A stretch of 64,000 bases of DNA, taken from Clonostachys chloroleuca. Taxonomy: Eukaryota > Ascomycota > Sordariomycetes > Hypocreales > Bionectriaceae. The DNA lies in contig JBANAY010000003.1 of NCBI GenBank assembly GCA_037952775.1, positions 124,001-188,000 on the forward strand, given 5' to 3'. Made by a program: the position numbers and the translations under genes. How positions within the stretch are numbered: position 1 is the first letter of the stretch; each line of letters opens with the position of its first letter. Under the pieces are notes generated by a model. That model made no database searches and was not told the DNA's origin. It worked only from the letters and a program-made list of their open reading frames with translations. This document shows positions 21,379 to 32,726 of this stretch, piece by piece.

Positions 21379-22974
21379 ATGGGTGGTCTTCCTAATGGCA
21401 ATCACACCAAGACCCATTTCGGAACCAATCTTCCTCTCATTGTTGATGGTAAAGATGTCACAACAGAGAACGTCATTTCTGTCATTAGCCCTCTGACCGA
21501 TAAAGAAGTGTGGACAGCATCTGCTGCATCTACAAAAGAAGCTCTTGATGCGGTGACGGCGGCTGAAAAGGCATTCCCAGCTTGGTCTAAAACAAAACCC
21601 TCTGAAAGACGTGACCTTTTCTTGCGCGCAGCAGAACTGTTCTTGGAGAGAAAAAAGAACTGCAGACAATCATTCATCACGAAATTGGGGCCGACGAGCA
21701 TTATCAAGAGTTCATCATTGGCCTAGCTGTCGAAGGACTGAAAGACACCGCTGGCAGAATAGCGAGCGCGGTCGAAGGCCACGTTCCAGCTTCTATTCAT
21801 GATGGCATGAGGGCTTTGATCCAGAAAAAACCATATGGTGTCGTCTTGGGGATTGCCCCTTGGTAAGTTTTCAGGCCAGCACAACCATCTGTTATCCACT
21901 AATACTCTAGTCAGGAACGCGCCGTATCATCTTGGCCTAAGGTCTATCAGCTTCGCTCTTGCAGCTGGAAACACGACAGTTCTCAAGGGTTCCGAGCTCT
22001 CTCCCCTCTGTTACTGGGCCATTGCCGACATATTTCGCCGAGCTGGGTTACCAGATGGGTGTTTAAATTTGATCCTTCACCGGCCGCAAGACGCGGCGGA
22101 GGTTACGAGCGCGCTGATTGCCGACCCTCGCATCAGAAAAGTCAACTTCACCGGAAGCTCAGGCGTAGGCAGCATCATTGCAAGTCTTTGTGGTCAGCAC
22201 CTCAAGCCAGTTCTTCTGGAGCTCGGTGGAAAGGCAAGCGCCATAGTTATGGGCGATGCGGACCTGGAAAATGCCGCAAAGCATTGCGCTCTTGGAGCTT
22301 TCATGAATGTGAGATATAGCCCTCTAATTTCGTTCCCGAACTAGTTGATCAAAGCGTTATTGCTAATTTTAGCCTAGGCGGGTCAAATATGTATGTCGAC
22401 GGAACGAGTTGTGGTACATGCATCAGTTGCCTCCAAGTTTCAGCAGCTCTTTGCCGAAGCCGTTGACAGACACTTTTCTTCGGCTACTAATAAGCCAGCT
22501 CTGATAACATCTGCTTCTGCCAAGAGAAACAAGGATCTTGTGCAAGATGCACTCTCTAAGGGCGCGCAGCTGCTGCATGGAGACAAAGGGTCGACTTCTG
22601 CAGAAGGTGATGTAGCAACGAAAATGTCCGCAACAATTCTTAGTGGCATCAACGAGGACATGAAACTGTACGCAACGGAATCGTTCGGTCCTAGTACTTC
22701 ATTACTTGTCTATGATTCCGAGGAAGAAGCTTTACGTTTGGCAAATGATACCGAGTATGGTCTGTCGGCAGCAATCTTCACTAATGATCTCGGGAAAGCC
22801 TTTCGATTTGCTGATGGCCTGGAGTCTGGCGCTGTACACATCAATTCCATGACTGTACACGATGAATTTGCTCTTCCTCATGGGGGAGTCAAAAAGAGTG
22901 GTTATGGGCGGTTCAATGCTTCCCAAGGCTTGGATGAGTTCTTGTACTACAAGTCAGTGACTTGGATGGAATAA
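21379..22974 (+). CDS. NAD(P)-dependent aldehyde dehydrogenase, frameshifted in exon 1
   Basis: Oxidises an aldehyde to the acid; closest in motif to salicylaldehyde/vanillin-type aryl aldehyde dehydrogenases. Exons 21379-21862, 21915-22308 and 22378-22974 give 491 aa once a one-base loss in the A-run at 21651-21656 is allowed for. Before it the frame reads FLRAAELFLERKK; after it ELQTIIHHEIGADEHYQEF continues in the other phase. Motifs: N of the oxyanion hole in IAPWNAPYHLGLRS (split by intron 1), VNFTGSSGVG, catalytic Glu in LELGGKA, catalytic Cys in GQICMSTERV just after intron 2, and C-terminal HGGVKKSGYGRF. The likely role is oxidation of the aryl aldehyde made by the upstream decarboxylase. 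Confidence 0.88.
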
Positions 22975-24184
22975 TTCATTGAAGCTCGAAAGCACTCAGC
23001 AATGAAAAATATTGGACCGAAAAAATGACTGATTAGAACTTTGTGTGATTGGATGCTTCGAGTAAAATGTACCAAGTTGATAATTGACGCCCACTAGAGA
23101 AGCACCCAATATTCATACGCCGTTGAAGTATAACATAACTCTTTCTACAATTTAGAACGATTCTTCTTTGAGATTATCCTGTATGGCGTCTTTCTTGCTA
23201 GATGGCTTATATCTCAGCTTGGAGGGCTATTGAGTGCCATTCAGTTTTGAAGCCCCTTTCCCAATAATAAGGATAGCTCACTCTTGACAGCGTGCTTAAC
23301 GCCCCCTTGGCCACATTTGACGGCATCCTTGAAGTTTCGCTCAAATCCAACAGCTGAGACCCCACGACAAATAGCTTTAAGCACATTGGAACTTCTGCAG
23401 AAGCCACCATCAATCAGAATATGCATGTTAGTAAATACCTCTAGACAATTGGCATTGTTGTTCTCCTCCGATGTATCCCGGCCCGCAAAGCCATAGATTA
23501 TTGAGGAGTTGCATCAGGCTTTGAATCTGTTTAAAACCCACAATGGCTTTTGTGACAGCTGCCGGCTTGTCGCCCCCCCAGAATGGCTGGGAGTAAAGGC
23601 GGTGATATCATATATATTATTAGCAAAAAGTATTTCACATTATTAGGGTTGCTATGCTGATTAATCTCAGATATGGAGACTGGGCGGACGTTCTACCAAC
23701 TGCTGCACAGACGATATCGGCGTGATTTAGGGATACAAGGACAGTGATTAGGGCTTCTCACTATCAAAGGGATTTGAATCTTGAATTAGGACCCCTTTTT
23801 ATTCGCCGGCGTATGGCTTGCGAACCAGGAACGTTCCGAACGGCTTTCCGTGCCTATCTCCAAGACAAGTCCCACAAGACCCCGTAGTCTAGATCGTTCC
23901 CCACTGATGAGCATCCTGGTATTTCGACGGCTTGCGCTACCCGAAACGCGGGGAAAGTGCCGCTGGCGATGTGTCATCTCCCTGCCTTTGATTGGGTTGT
24001 TGTGACCCGCCTTGCATAGACCAAACTTAATACATACAAAGCCTGACCTTCCCATCTTGTTTCGGACGGCTGGAACGAAGAGAATTCCCATCGTCATTGA
24101 GATCTTGAGGCGACGCATCCTATCCACACATCTCAATTCTCCTTTGTCCCAGCTTGATCACTTCGAATTTCGAGCCCAAGATTG
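22975..24184. other. Intergenic region with enzyme relic
   Basis: About 1.2 kb. It holds the FMN-dehydrogenase remnant at 23241-23460 and, at 23828-23843, GGAACGTTCCGAACGG, a variant of the cluster motif about 350 bp before the permease. Nothing else recognised. Confidence 0.5.
23241..23460 (-). pseudogene. Remnant of FMN-dependent 2-hydroxyacid dehydrogenase (C-terminal part)
   Basis: On the minus strand this stretch reads HILIDGGFCRSSNVLKAICRG, then VSAVGFERNFKDAV and GQGGVKHAVKSEL. It follows, position by position, the C-terminal barrel of the lactate/mandelate dehydrogenase family (DGG-R-G-x-DV-x-KA, LGA-x-AV-x-x-GR, GxxGV). No upstream catalytic His region or start was found, and the alignable part is only about 60-70 codons, so it is a fragment. 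The family oxidises 2-hydroxyacids such as mandelate, the step that would feed the 2-oxoacid decarboxylase nearby. The identification rests on motif pattern only. Confidence 0.6.
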
Positions 24185-26020
24185 ATGAGGTTCCTCAAGA
24201 GTAAGTCCACAGTGTTCGGCCGGTAACTGTGAAATCTGGCTAACGTTCTCGTCTCTTGCAGTGGCCTCTAAAAAACCAACCGCCGTGTCGATTGAAGACC
24301 TTGCCATCGTCCCCACGAACGCCCAGTCGATTGTGGAGGTAGGCTATTGCCACCTATATCTTCTTGGAGACTTCTAGTTAATACTGCAAATAGACGTATA
24401 AGAACTTCAACACGCTCTCCATACTTTCCCTCGCCGTGTCCCTTATGGCAACATGGGAAGGACTCCTGAGCACATTTGGTCAAGGCCTCAATGCAGCCGG
24501 TCCTGTGTCATTGGTCTATGGGTTCATCGGTACGGTCTATTAGGTCACCCTTGATCAAGTATGAGAGGGCACATGCTAACCGTGTTTTCTTTTCTTAGTT
24601 GCGTTCATCGGCAGCACTGCGACCGCCGCGTCCCTATCCGAACCAGCGTCGAGGTTTGTTGTAGAATTGAAACGCCCGAGGCTTCATCGAACTGATAATG
24701 CTGTCCAAGGTACCCTACGGCCGGCGGCCAGTACCACTTCATGGCCATGCTGAGCTCCGACAAGCATCGGCCTTGGCTCAGTTGGTATGCGGGCTGGCTG
24801 ACGATTCTCGGTTGGCTCGCGTTGACTGCCAGTGCCCCTTTTGCTGGAGGAACTCTGATCCAGGGCCTCGTGACGCTCAACTACCCGGATTACGTGCCCG
24901 AGAGGTGGCATGGGACTTTGCTCTATCTCGCTATTCTTGCTATTGCCTTTGCCCTCAACTTATGGGGAAGCAAGCTGCTTCCACTGATAGAGAATGTCAT
25001 CATGGCTTTGCACATACTCTTTTTCTTCGCCATACTCATCGCCGTTGCGGTGCTTCCCCGCAATAGGAACTCTGCGAGCTTTGTGTTCACAAACTTCCAA
25101 AATAACACAGGTTGGGAGACTGACGGAATAGCATGGTGTATAGGACTTCTGACATCCGCCTACATTACAGTCGGTCAGTGGGCTGCTACCCTGCCTGGAG
25201 CTTAGGATTACTTGACTGGCTGACTCTGGATTATTGCTCAGGTTATGACTCTGCGACTCACATGTGTGAAGAGATGAAGAACCCTACAATGGGGGTACCA
25301 CGTGCTATGATAGGGTCCCTCCTCATCAACTGCACCATGGGATTTGCTGTGCTAATTGCTGTCCTATTTGGTATTGGAGACATCAATGAGGCGCTTGCAT
25401 CTCCAACTGGATTCCCCATTATCGCAGTGTTCACGGACATGACGCGTGGAAATACGTCAGCGAGCTCAGCCATGGTCTGCACCATTATTATATCCGCATC
25501 TTTGGCCACTGTCGGACTGATCGCTTCGACATCTCGATCATTGTGGGCATTTGCTCGTGATGATGCTCCGCCGTTTAGCCCTTGGCTCGCCAGACTTGAT
25601 AAGAAGCGCCACACTCCTTCTAATGCAGTAATTTGCTGTTCAGTTTTCCTGGCTCTCTTGGGCTTACTCAACATTGCATCTACGACTGCATTCACTGCCA
25701 TTCTGTCGCTTACCGTGGTTAGCCTGAGCTTGTCCTATGTGCTGCCGATTATTGCTATGCTCTATCGTCGAATCGCAAATGTCGAGAAGATCTCTTTTGG
25801 GCCTTGGCGAATGTCGCCTGTTCTGGGCACTGTTTTAAATATCGTTGCAATTTCTTACAACATATTCCTCTGTATCTTCCTTCTGCTGCCTCCTATTCAA
25901 CCAGTCACGGCTCAGGACATGAATTATGCTAGTGCTGTTCTTGGAGGGGTCTTGATTTTCATCACTGTCGACTGGTTCATTCGAGGACGAAAGGTGTATA
26001 GTGGACCTCAATATCTCTAG
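24185..26020 (+). CDS. Amino-acid/GABA/choline permease, APC superfamily
   Basis: Plasma-membrane uptake carrier of the fungal amino-acid/choline transporter group. Six exons (24185-24200, 24262-24338, 24394-24529, 24599-24653, 24710-25173, 25242-26020) join to 508 aa. The first exon encodes five codons only. About twelve hydrophobic segments are visible. Family marks are SLSEPASRYPTAGGQYHF after helix 2-3, the segment YDSATHMCEEMKNPTMGVPRAM around the sixth helix, and SRSLWAFARDDAPPFSPWL. The motif set fits GABA, choline or related amine transport. Its presence suggests that the cluster substrate, or a nitrogen-containing precursor, is amino-acid-like, in line with the NAT gene. The substrate is not resolvable. 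Confidence 0.9.
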
Positions 26021-26232
26021 ATCTCAGCGCAAGTTGTCTGTTCATTGAGCCTGGATGTTTGAGCCTGGATGTTGAAGGCCATATTTAACATTGACGAGAT
26101 CAACAAACCACTGTACTGCTTGCTCAAGTTGGGGAGTGCTTGTTTCAATTGGACAGTTATATTGACAAGGCCTTGCACATCATTCTGATGATCTGAGCTA
26201 TGAACATTGAGCTAGGCTGAGAAAATTTATAC

Positions 26233-28987
26233 TTATAGAATATCTGCTGACCATGCATTGTCGTCGAACCATCGTTGAAAGTCATTACTTAGAGAAGGAT
26301 CGAATTCCAGGTTCTGAATTAAGCCGATACTGTTATCAAGTGCCATTCCCTCCAATGGTAAATCGGTATTAATGCTGACAAGCCCATTCTTGTTTATTAG
26401 GATATGAGGTTGAGATGCTGATAGATTTGCATAGGTGGCTGTTGTAGACGGCGTAGCTAGAACCGAAATTATGGCCGTGAGCAACAGAACGACAATGAAA
26501 TAAAATGCAGATAGAAGCTAAGCTTACCCCATTCCTTGACCACTCGTTGTAGATCTTGGAGGTACTTGATACATCCGCTGAGAAGTTGATTATCTTGGTC
26601 CAACTGCAAGAGTGCTTCGATAGCTTGTCCCAAGATATGCTGCCCCATCTCCAATTGACTGACGCTATCTACGCTGACATTATTATCGGCTTTGGGCACG
26701 AACAAGCTCCCAAAAACTAATAAACTTGCGTTGAAGACTGCGAATGGAAGTTAGTTGTTGCACCGATTGACAAGGAAGGGTTTTTGAAGTTCTAACCGTA
26801 GTAGAGAGTAAACCACCAAGCGCCCAGGAAATGCCTTCCAAGGTCCGGCCGAGTCAATACGCCGTGGGCAATGAATATCATTTTCCGAGCATAGACTGTG
26901 CAGCTGTCACTGAGATTCAGTTGCATTTGGCTAATGGTATGCTGTGACAGCGACGAGTCAAAGTCTGTGCTGAGTAGTTTGGTGAGAACAGGCCGGTATA
27001 GCAAAAGCTGGGCATGGAGGTATCTCATTGTCAGCACGAATCTGTACCTCTCCCCCACGGGATTACTGCTATCGACATTTAACATATTTTCTGGCGTGAC
27101 TAGACTCAAGCCGGGACCTAGTGAGTCTTGCCACTCATTCAGCTCATGCTGAATGAGAAAGATCTGTGTGATCATGTTGGTGCCAGATGTCTCCTCGCAT
27201 CCCAGGTTATGCCCATAAAGGCTGCCCATGATGTGCCATAGAATCTTGTAGAGTGAGCTAACTTCATTAGTTCAATGTTGGTAATCTTTTGGCCGAGGCA
27301 CTCGCTTTGGTTCTACTCACACAGTTCCAGCGAAGAACGATATCCCAGTACGATCAATGTGATCACCTTGCACAAGCTGTGGAACGTCCAGGCGCACATA
27401 ATCATCCGGTATCGCACTTGGACGCCCAAATGTCATGCTAAGATGTCTAGAAGATGGTCAGCATGCGCTGAATTGCCTCGAGGAGGCAGCCGCGTCACCT
27501 GTCAAGAAGAACACAGCTGAGCCATGTCCGTTTCCCCATCTCCTGCTCAACATCTGGCAATCTGCGCAATGCTTCTTTGGAATGGATCCCTATTGACATG
27601 GCTGCTTTGACTGCCAAACCGTGCACGGCCCATGTTTGGACGGACTGCTGGGTTCCTTGGAGGTACTGGCTCGTCAAGAGGAGAAATTGCACTTGCGTGG
27701 ACAATGTCAGAAATGGATTGGTCGACATTGGAAAGTTTCCCGTTTCTTACCCGTCTCCAAGCTAGTTCCGCGCTGCATCGACTTTCCACAAAGCTCTTGG
27801 GCGCGTTGATAGAAGATGGCAGATTCAAAATGCGAAGTCGTCTCAGCAGTGCTTTGCCGCCCGCTCTCACTCCAAGCTGCCATCGCAAGTACCATGTTCA
27901 AGAGTCCCAGAAATGTTCGGCGCACGTTGCCACGAAAGTTTTGCTCGCAAATGTGACTATAAGTCTCGACAAAAGTAGGTTTATGGATGTATGGAAATAG
28001 CATGCCGGTATTTGAGAAGTATCGGTTGACTAACTGCTCTGTTTGCTCATGAGAGGGTAGGATGTTGCATCCTCCCGGACTTGACGCATCTCCGCTCGCA
28101 GTACACACATTTGGCGATTCAGGGAATGCTCGAGCAAGATTGATGGCGCTGGTGCGGTTTGCATCGGCCGGGTTCTTGAAGCCTGCGATGGCATTATTCA
28201 TATTGGTAGCCCGCTTGTATGCCACTGCACGGAATATTGTGCGCATCAGGGCGATGTTCGACGTAGGTCCTGGAGAATTTAGTATGTGTCGATAGAAGGT
28301 TTCAACGCTAGAAACGAAACGCACCAAAGAAGCTGCAGTCTTCATCTTTTACCAGAGACATTGCCATCCCGTCAGTCTTGTCGTGCTGTGACTGGGCGTC
28401 AGTCTCAAGAGGGTCTTGAATGCTAATAACAATCATGCCGGGGGGCGCGGATATTGTGCGTTCCCCATTCCTTTCCTCACTGTTATCAACCGACGAAGGA
28501 GCCTTGGTGCCTTCATCTTTGCTTGACGGGCCTGTATGATTAGATTGTCTCCTCAACTGCCTCTCAACCGCCTCTACTCTGGCTTCAAGAGCAGCAAAGA
28601 TACTGGCAGGGCTTTAGCGACTTAGGCTAGCTGAGGTAGATGGAGTTACCCAACTCTGGTTGGACTTGGGGCACCTACTCTTTGCCAATAATGAGATTGG
28701 ATGATGAATTGGGCATCTCATAGGTACACTCGAAGCCCATCCGCTCACACAGTGAGCATTTCGGGCGCTGACCATTGCACTTCCGACCCATTATCTGCAG
28801 TCAGCACTTGGATCTCGGGACCAACATTCTGGCTTAAGAGACACACCCTCGATTTGCGCGTGCGACAAGCACTGCACGCCAAGGCAATACGCCGTCGCTT
28901 GCCATTGTTTGGCCCGCTCTCTTCTTGATGATTATCCTCGTGTGTGCTCTCAACGGACGGACTTGCGCTGCTGCGGCCTCTCCACAT
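26233..28987 (-). CDS. Zn2Cys6 fungal-specific transcription factor (regulator 2)
   Basis: Nuclear regulator of about 747 aa from nine minus-strand exons: 28987-28847, 28779-28679, 28602-28325, 28269-27751, 27691-27499, 27437-27321, 27257-26797, 26737-26528 and 26456-26233. Their sum is a whole number of codons. The zinc cluster is split by intron 1: ACSACRTRKSR | CNGQRPKCSLC, with a last Cys before TYE. A short heptad-like linker, IFAALEARVEAVERQLR, follows at about residue 80. The fungal_trans domain includes FFGPTSNIALMRTIFRAV, LFPYIHKPTFVETY, RGTSLETVQFLLLTSQYLQGT, VKAAMSIGIHS and MTFGRPSAIPDDYVRLDVP, which is the xylanolytic-activator type. It lies inside the catabolic cluster between permease and ring-cleavage genes and is the best candidate for its specific regulator. 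Confidence 0.92.
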
Positions 28988-29824
28988 CTTTGGAAATCGT
29001 CAATCTGCACGATTGCCTGAGTTGAGTGTTATTTATCCGATCGATCAAGATTGTCGAGCGCAGGAGGCTAATAATGGAGATTATTTGATGACCATTCTTT
29101 AACCCCAGACTGGGTGGACAGTGATGATCTGGTCCACATGCCATAAATGGTAACATGTAATTACATCTTCTCGGGATCACTTACGGACTTGATCTTCGCG
29201 CTCACCTCCACTTCGGTTCCCCGCACATCTCGTTCCGCCAATTCCGACATCCCAAGTTGCACTTTGGCCACTGGTTTGATGCCCCAGAACTGGCTTATCA
29301 TACGTATCTGTTACGTCTCGACCTCTTACCTCTTGGGAGAAGCTAGAGCAGTAGTATGTAATTGGCAGGGGGTTGGTTGGTGTGATAACGTTAGGAAATC
29401 ATCGGATAGGAGATACTTCTTGTTAGAGATCGTTTCACCGTGTTGGAAGTACCGCTGATCCCGTAGCCTGCTTCAGTAAACCTCGCCACCAATTATAATC
29501 CCATCTAAAATTCAATCCTAGAAAGGCTTGATAAGTACTCACCATTAAATAGCGGGGAAATAAATTATTGCTGCTCTAGCTGCTTCAAAGAGATAGCCAT
29601 CGTCCCGATTTGTGTTAGATGGGCCACGAGTCTGAGCTCGATGCGTTTGGCGTCGCATCAAGAGCGCATGTTATGAAATGTGAATTTAATCTATATAGAT
29701 CAAGGTTCTGGACATTCTATCATTGCTGACAATTCAATGTCTGAAGCTGCTGAGAGTCTTAAATTCAACTCATACGGTTATATGCGATACCCGCACCTCA
29801 ATTAACTGTTACTGTAGGTGGCCA
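28988..29824. other. Upstream region of regulator 2
   Basis: About 840 bases. It contains CGG-rich elements at 29208-29250 (TTCGGTTCC, GTTCCGCC, ATTCCGAC) and a 46-codon minus-strand open frame at 29161-29301 with coding-like composition but no recognised family. Otherwise A/T-rich. Confidence 0.4.
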
Positions 29825-30922
29825 TCACGCGAACTCGACCCCGTTACGAAGTGTTCCAATCTCACTGACGCTGACCTCCATCTTGGTCCCAGGGACAAGG
29901 TAACGCGGGGGCTTCAGTCCTGCACCAACTCCTGCAACAGTTTCTGTTAGTGTGTCTGACTCAGTTGTGCAAATAAAGCATCATGCACCCGACGTACCTC
30001 CTGGTGTACCGGTCATAATGATGGAGCCTTTCTGGAGGGTCGTGCCTGTAGAGAGATAGGAGATGAGGTACGGAATACTGAAAAGCAGGTCGTCAAGCCC
30101 AGAAGACTGTCGTAATTCTCCGTCGACGACCGTCTTCAGCTGCAATTTAGCTGGGTTTGGAATTAGAGCCGAGCTGACCAATACTGGGCCAAGAGGTGCA
30201 TAAGTGTCGAAACCCTTTGAGAAGCCCCATTGTGGCACAGGGCCTGCAAGTGTGCTGTCACGCTGCAGCTTCCGGCTAGAGATATCGTTACCTACGGTGT
30301 AAGCCGCAACGAAATCGAGAGCATCAGCCTCAGAGACATCCTTGGCATCCTTTCCAAGTACCACACACTGTAGAAGTCTTAGTAGGCGATTTCCAAAGTT
30401 TCCCACAACATGCACTTACTAGCTCGCCTTCATAGTCTGCTTGGTCGTCCTGAGCAACTTTTGGCACAACAACGTTTGCGCCGTGGTCTAATACTGCAGG
30501 GGACCCTTTGCAGAACATGAAAGGGTATGTTGGTGGTTTTCTTCCCGTCTCACGAACTTCAAATGAATTCACCGGTAAGAAAAGAATGCTAGCGAACAAG
30601 ACACAACCCAGCGGCTGCGCCAGTAGATGAATGAGGTCAACTTACTGTGGGTTGCGTAGTTTAGTCCAATGCACCTGATAATTGGAACCTCTGATGGTTC
30701 TACAGGTCCTAGAAGTGTCTTTACGGTCACGACTTCGTCTGTCACAGATGTCTGCCCAGACGTGTCATAGAGATCTTTACCGGCGATAACTTTGGCTTGC
30801 AGTTTAGTGCTTTCATCTGTCCTGCCGAGGTCGAAGTCAGGTGTTGGTAAGATTGGTTGTCCTCGCAATGTTCGCCCATCAGTGGCGATGAATCGGATGG
30901 CGCGATCCCATGAAACCTTCAT
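29825..30922 (-). CDS. Fumarylacetoacetate hydrolase (FAH) family protein, likely fumarylpyruvate hydrolase
   Basis: Metal-dependent hydrolase of acylpyruvates. Four minus-strand exons (30922-30646, 30556-30420, 30367-29998, 29931-29825) join to 296 aa. Motifs: IRCIGLNYATH|IRETGRKPPTYP across intron 1, the metal-binding acids in DYEGEL, VAAYTVGNDISSRKLQ, KGFDTYAPLGP, and the C-terminal MTGTPGGVGAG. It is divergent from the gentisate 1,2-dioxygenase-like gene and shares 450 bp of promoter with it. In the gentisate pathway the ring-cleavage product is hydrolysed by exactly this family, so pairing with the dioxygenase supports fumarylpyruvate or maleylpyruvate hydrolysis. A maleylpyruvate isomerase gene is not visible in the window. 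Confidence 0.92.
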
Positions 30923-31372
30923 CTTGTTTGTAGTGTGGCTGCTGATAATACTGACATAGATTTGTGAAGAGAAAGAGCAGATCTCACCCAAGAAAACTAA
31001 TAAGGCAAAACTACTAGTGGTCCAAAACCGAATGGTCCATTCGAGCCACAACCTTCATGTACCGAACTTTCCGGGGACTGACAGGCTGATTCCCGATCGT
31101 TCCCCGACCTGCCGCTTCCTGGTGGGGACATGCGGGTGTGTCGGAAAGACACCCGATCCGTGGGAGAGGTAGTCACTTGGCATGGCCGGGAAAGCCACCT
31201 TATGATGCAATACTATGGAGGCCAGTCATCCGGATCCCAACCAGAAACAAGGCTTCCATGACTAAGATCTAATCAATCAATCTATAATAGAAGGCCTTTC
31301 CAAGGCATCTTATCATTCCAGTTGTTGAAGATCAAATTCAAAGCTTATCATTCCTGCAAAAGACACTTCATC
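30923..31372. promoter_or_regulatory. Shared divergent promoter, FAH hydrolase and gentisate dioxygenase
   Basis: A 450-bp spacer between divergent starts. At 31061-31150 it has a G/C-rich block with TTTCCGGGGA, ATTCCCGAT, GTTCCCCGAC and GTCGGAAAG, degenerate relatives of the cluster motif. The gene pair is probably co-regulated. Confidence 0.5.
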
Positions 31373-32562
31373 ATGGCAACTCAGACGATTAGCGCAAGAA
31401 TCCAGAACGGAAATTCTCTTCCGGAGAATATAGCTGTAAAGGGCAACAATGGCTCTCACAAGTTTGAGACTGGCGAAGCCTTGGTTGAAGCTCTTACGGA
31501 TGTTAACGTACTCCCTCTATGGGCGCAGATGGCAAGACTCAACCCTGCGCTTCCAAACCCAACTACCAAGCCCTTCATTTGGGAGTATGAGAAGATCCGA
31601 CCATACTTGGTGAGCGCTGGTGAGCTCATCAAGGAAGAGCAAGCTGAGCGACGAGTTCTTATGCTAGTCAACCCCGAAAGAAGTATGCATAAAGAGACAA
31701 CCGTAGAGACATACTCATAATATACTGACACACACATAGCTGCTCCTTATACTACCGACACACTGTACGCTGGACTGCAGCTGGTTATGCCACGAGAGAC
31801 GGCTCCTGCCCATCGCCATTCTGCCTTTGCCGTGCGCTTCATCATTGAAGGGCAAGGTGGTTTCACAGCTGTGCATGGTCGCCGCGTCGAGATGAGACCT
31901 CGCGATGTTCTTGTCACACCAACATGGAACTGGCATGATCACGGCAAGAAAGGGGCAGGAGAAAAGGGCGGTGATGACTCCCCCGTCATCTGGCTCGATG
32001 GCCTGGATCTGCCCGAGTTCATTCACTTCCCAGTCCACTTCAACGAACACTACTCGGCTTCGCGATATCCGGCCGAGAATGTTGATAACTCGCCAATTGT
32101 CTTCCCGTGGGACAAGATGCAAAAGAAGCTCGATAGCCAGACGTCGGCGTGGGCCCAGGCACGTTATTTAAGAGAGAATGGTTCTGAACGTAAGTCACTG
32201 AGGGAGATGATCACTTCCAGGAGTCGAAGAATGCGTGTATAAGTACTAACCTTTCCGAAGTGAGTAAGACAATTGGAGCATGCGCTGAGCGCATCGAGGC
32301 CAAGTCCGAGTCGCCATCAATCCGCGAGACTTCATCAGCAGTCTACCATGTCATTGAAGGAAGCGGTTATTCGCAAGTAGGGGATAAGAAAATACACTGG
32401 AAGGCTGGTGATACATTCTGCATTCCGGCATGGTATCGCTACCAACACTTTGCTGGCGATGAGAAGGCTTACCTATATCGTTTTGATGATCATCCTATGC
32501 TCAAGGCACTTGGATTTTACCGCTACGAAGGTCAAGACTCTGAATCACTGGTTTCGGAATAG
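31373..32562 (+). CDS. Gentisate 1,2-dioxygenase-like bicupin
   Basis: Fe(II) ring-cleavage dioxygenase opening gentisate to maleylpyruvate. Exons 31373-31682, 31740-32189 and 32261-32562 join to 353 aa, the usual size of the family. The catalytic first cupin shows [19 protein letters not shown], which supplies two of the iron-binding His, and [10 protein letters not shown], with the third. The second cupin ([26 protein letters not shown]) is structural. The N-terminal part has [16 protein letters not shown], typical of gentisate dioxygenases. The first in-frame ATG downstream of the leader, at 31373, is chosen. It converges on the P450 gene with 164 bases between them. The related 1-hydroxy-2-naphthoate and salicylate dioxygenases share this fold, so the exact substrate is inferred from the neighbouring hydroxylase and FAH hydrolase. 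Confidence 0.92.
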
Positions 32563-32726
32563 ACATGACCTTGCTAGGGGACCCCATTCCTTATTATTCA
32601 CCGAGACTAGTCGAGAACAAACATTGCATCGAACACCATTTAGCCAGTGCTGATCCTTTAGATATGACATAAGTGACCATTATGATAAGGTCTTATCTGA
32701 GAACAGGCATCGATTATCATCAGTCA

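Noticed and set aside
26041..26072. Direct repeat GAGCCTGGATGTT twice after the amino-acid permease
   Set aside because: Only two short copies in a convergent 3' region; not enough to claim a function.
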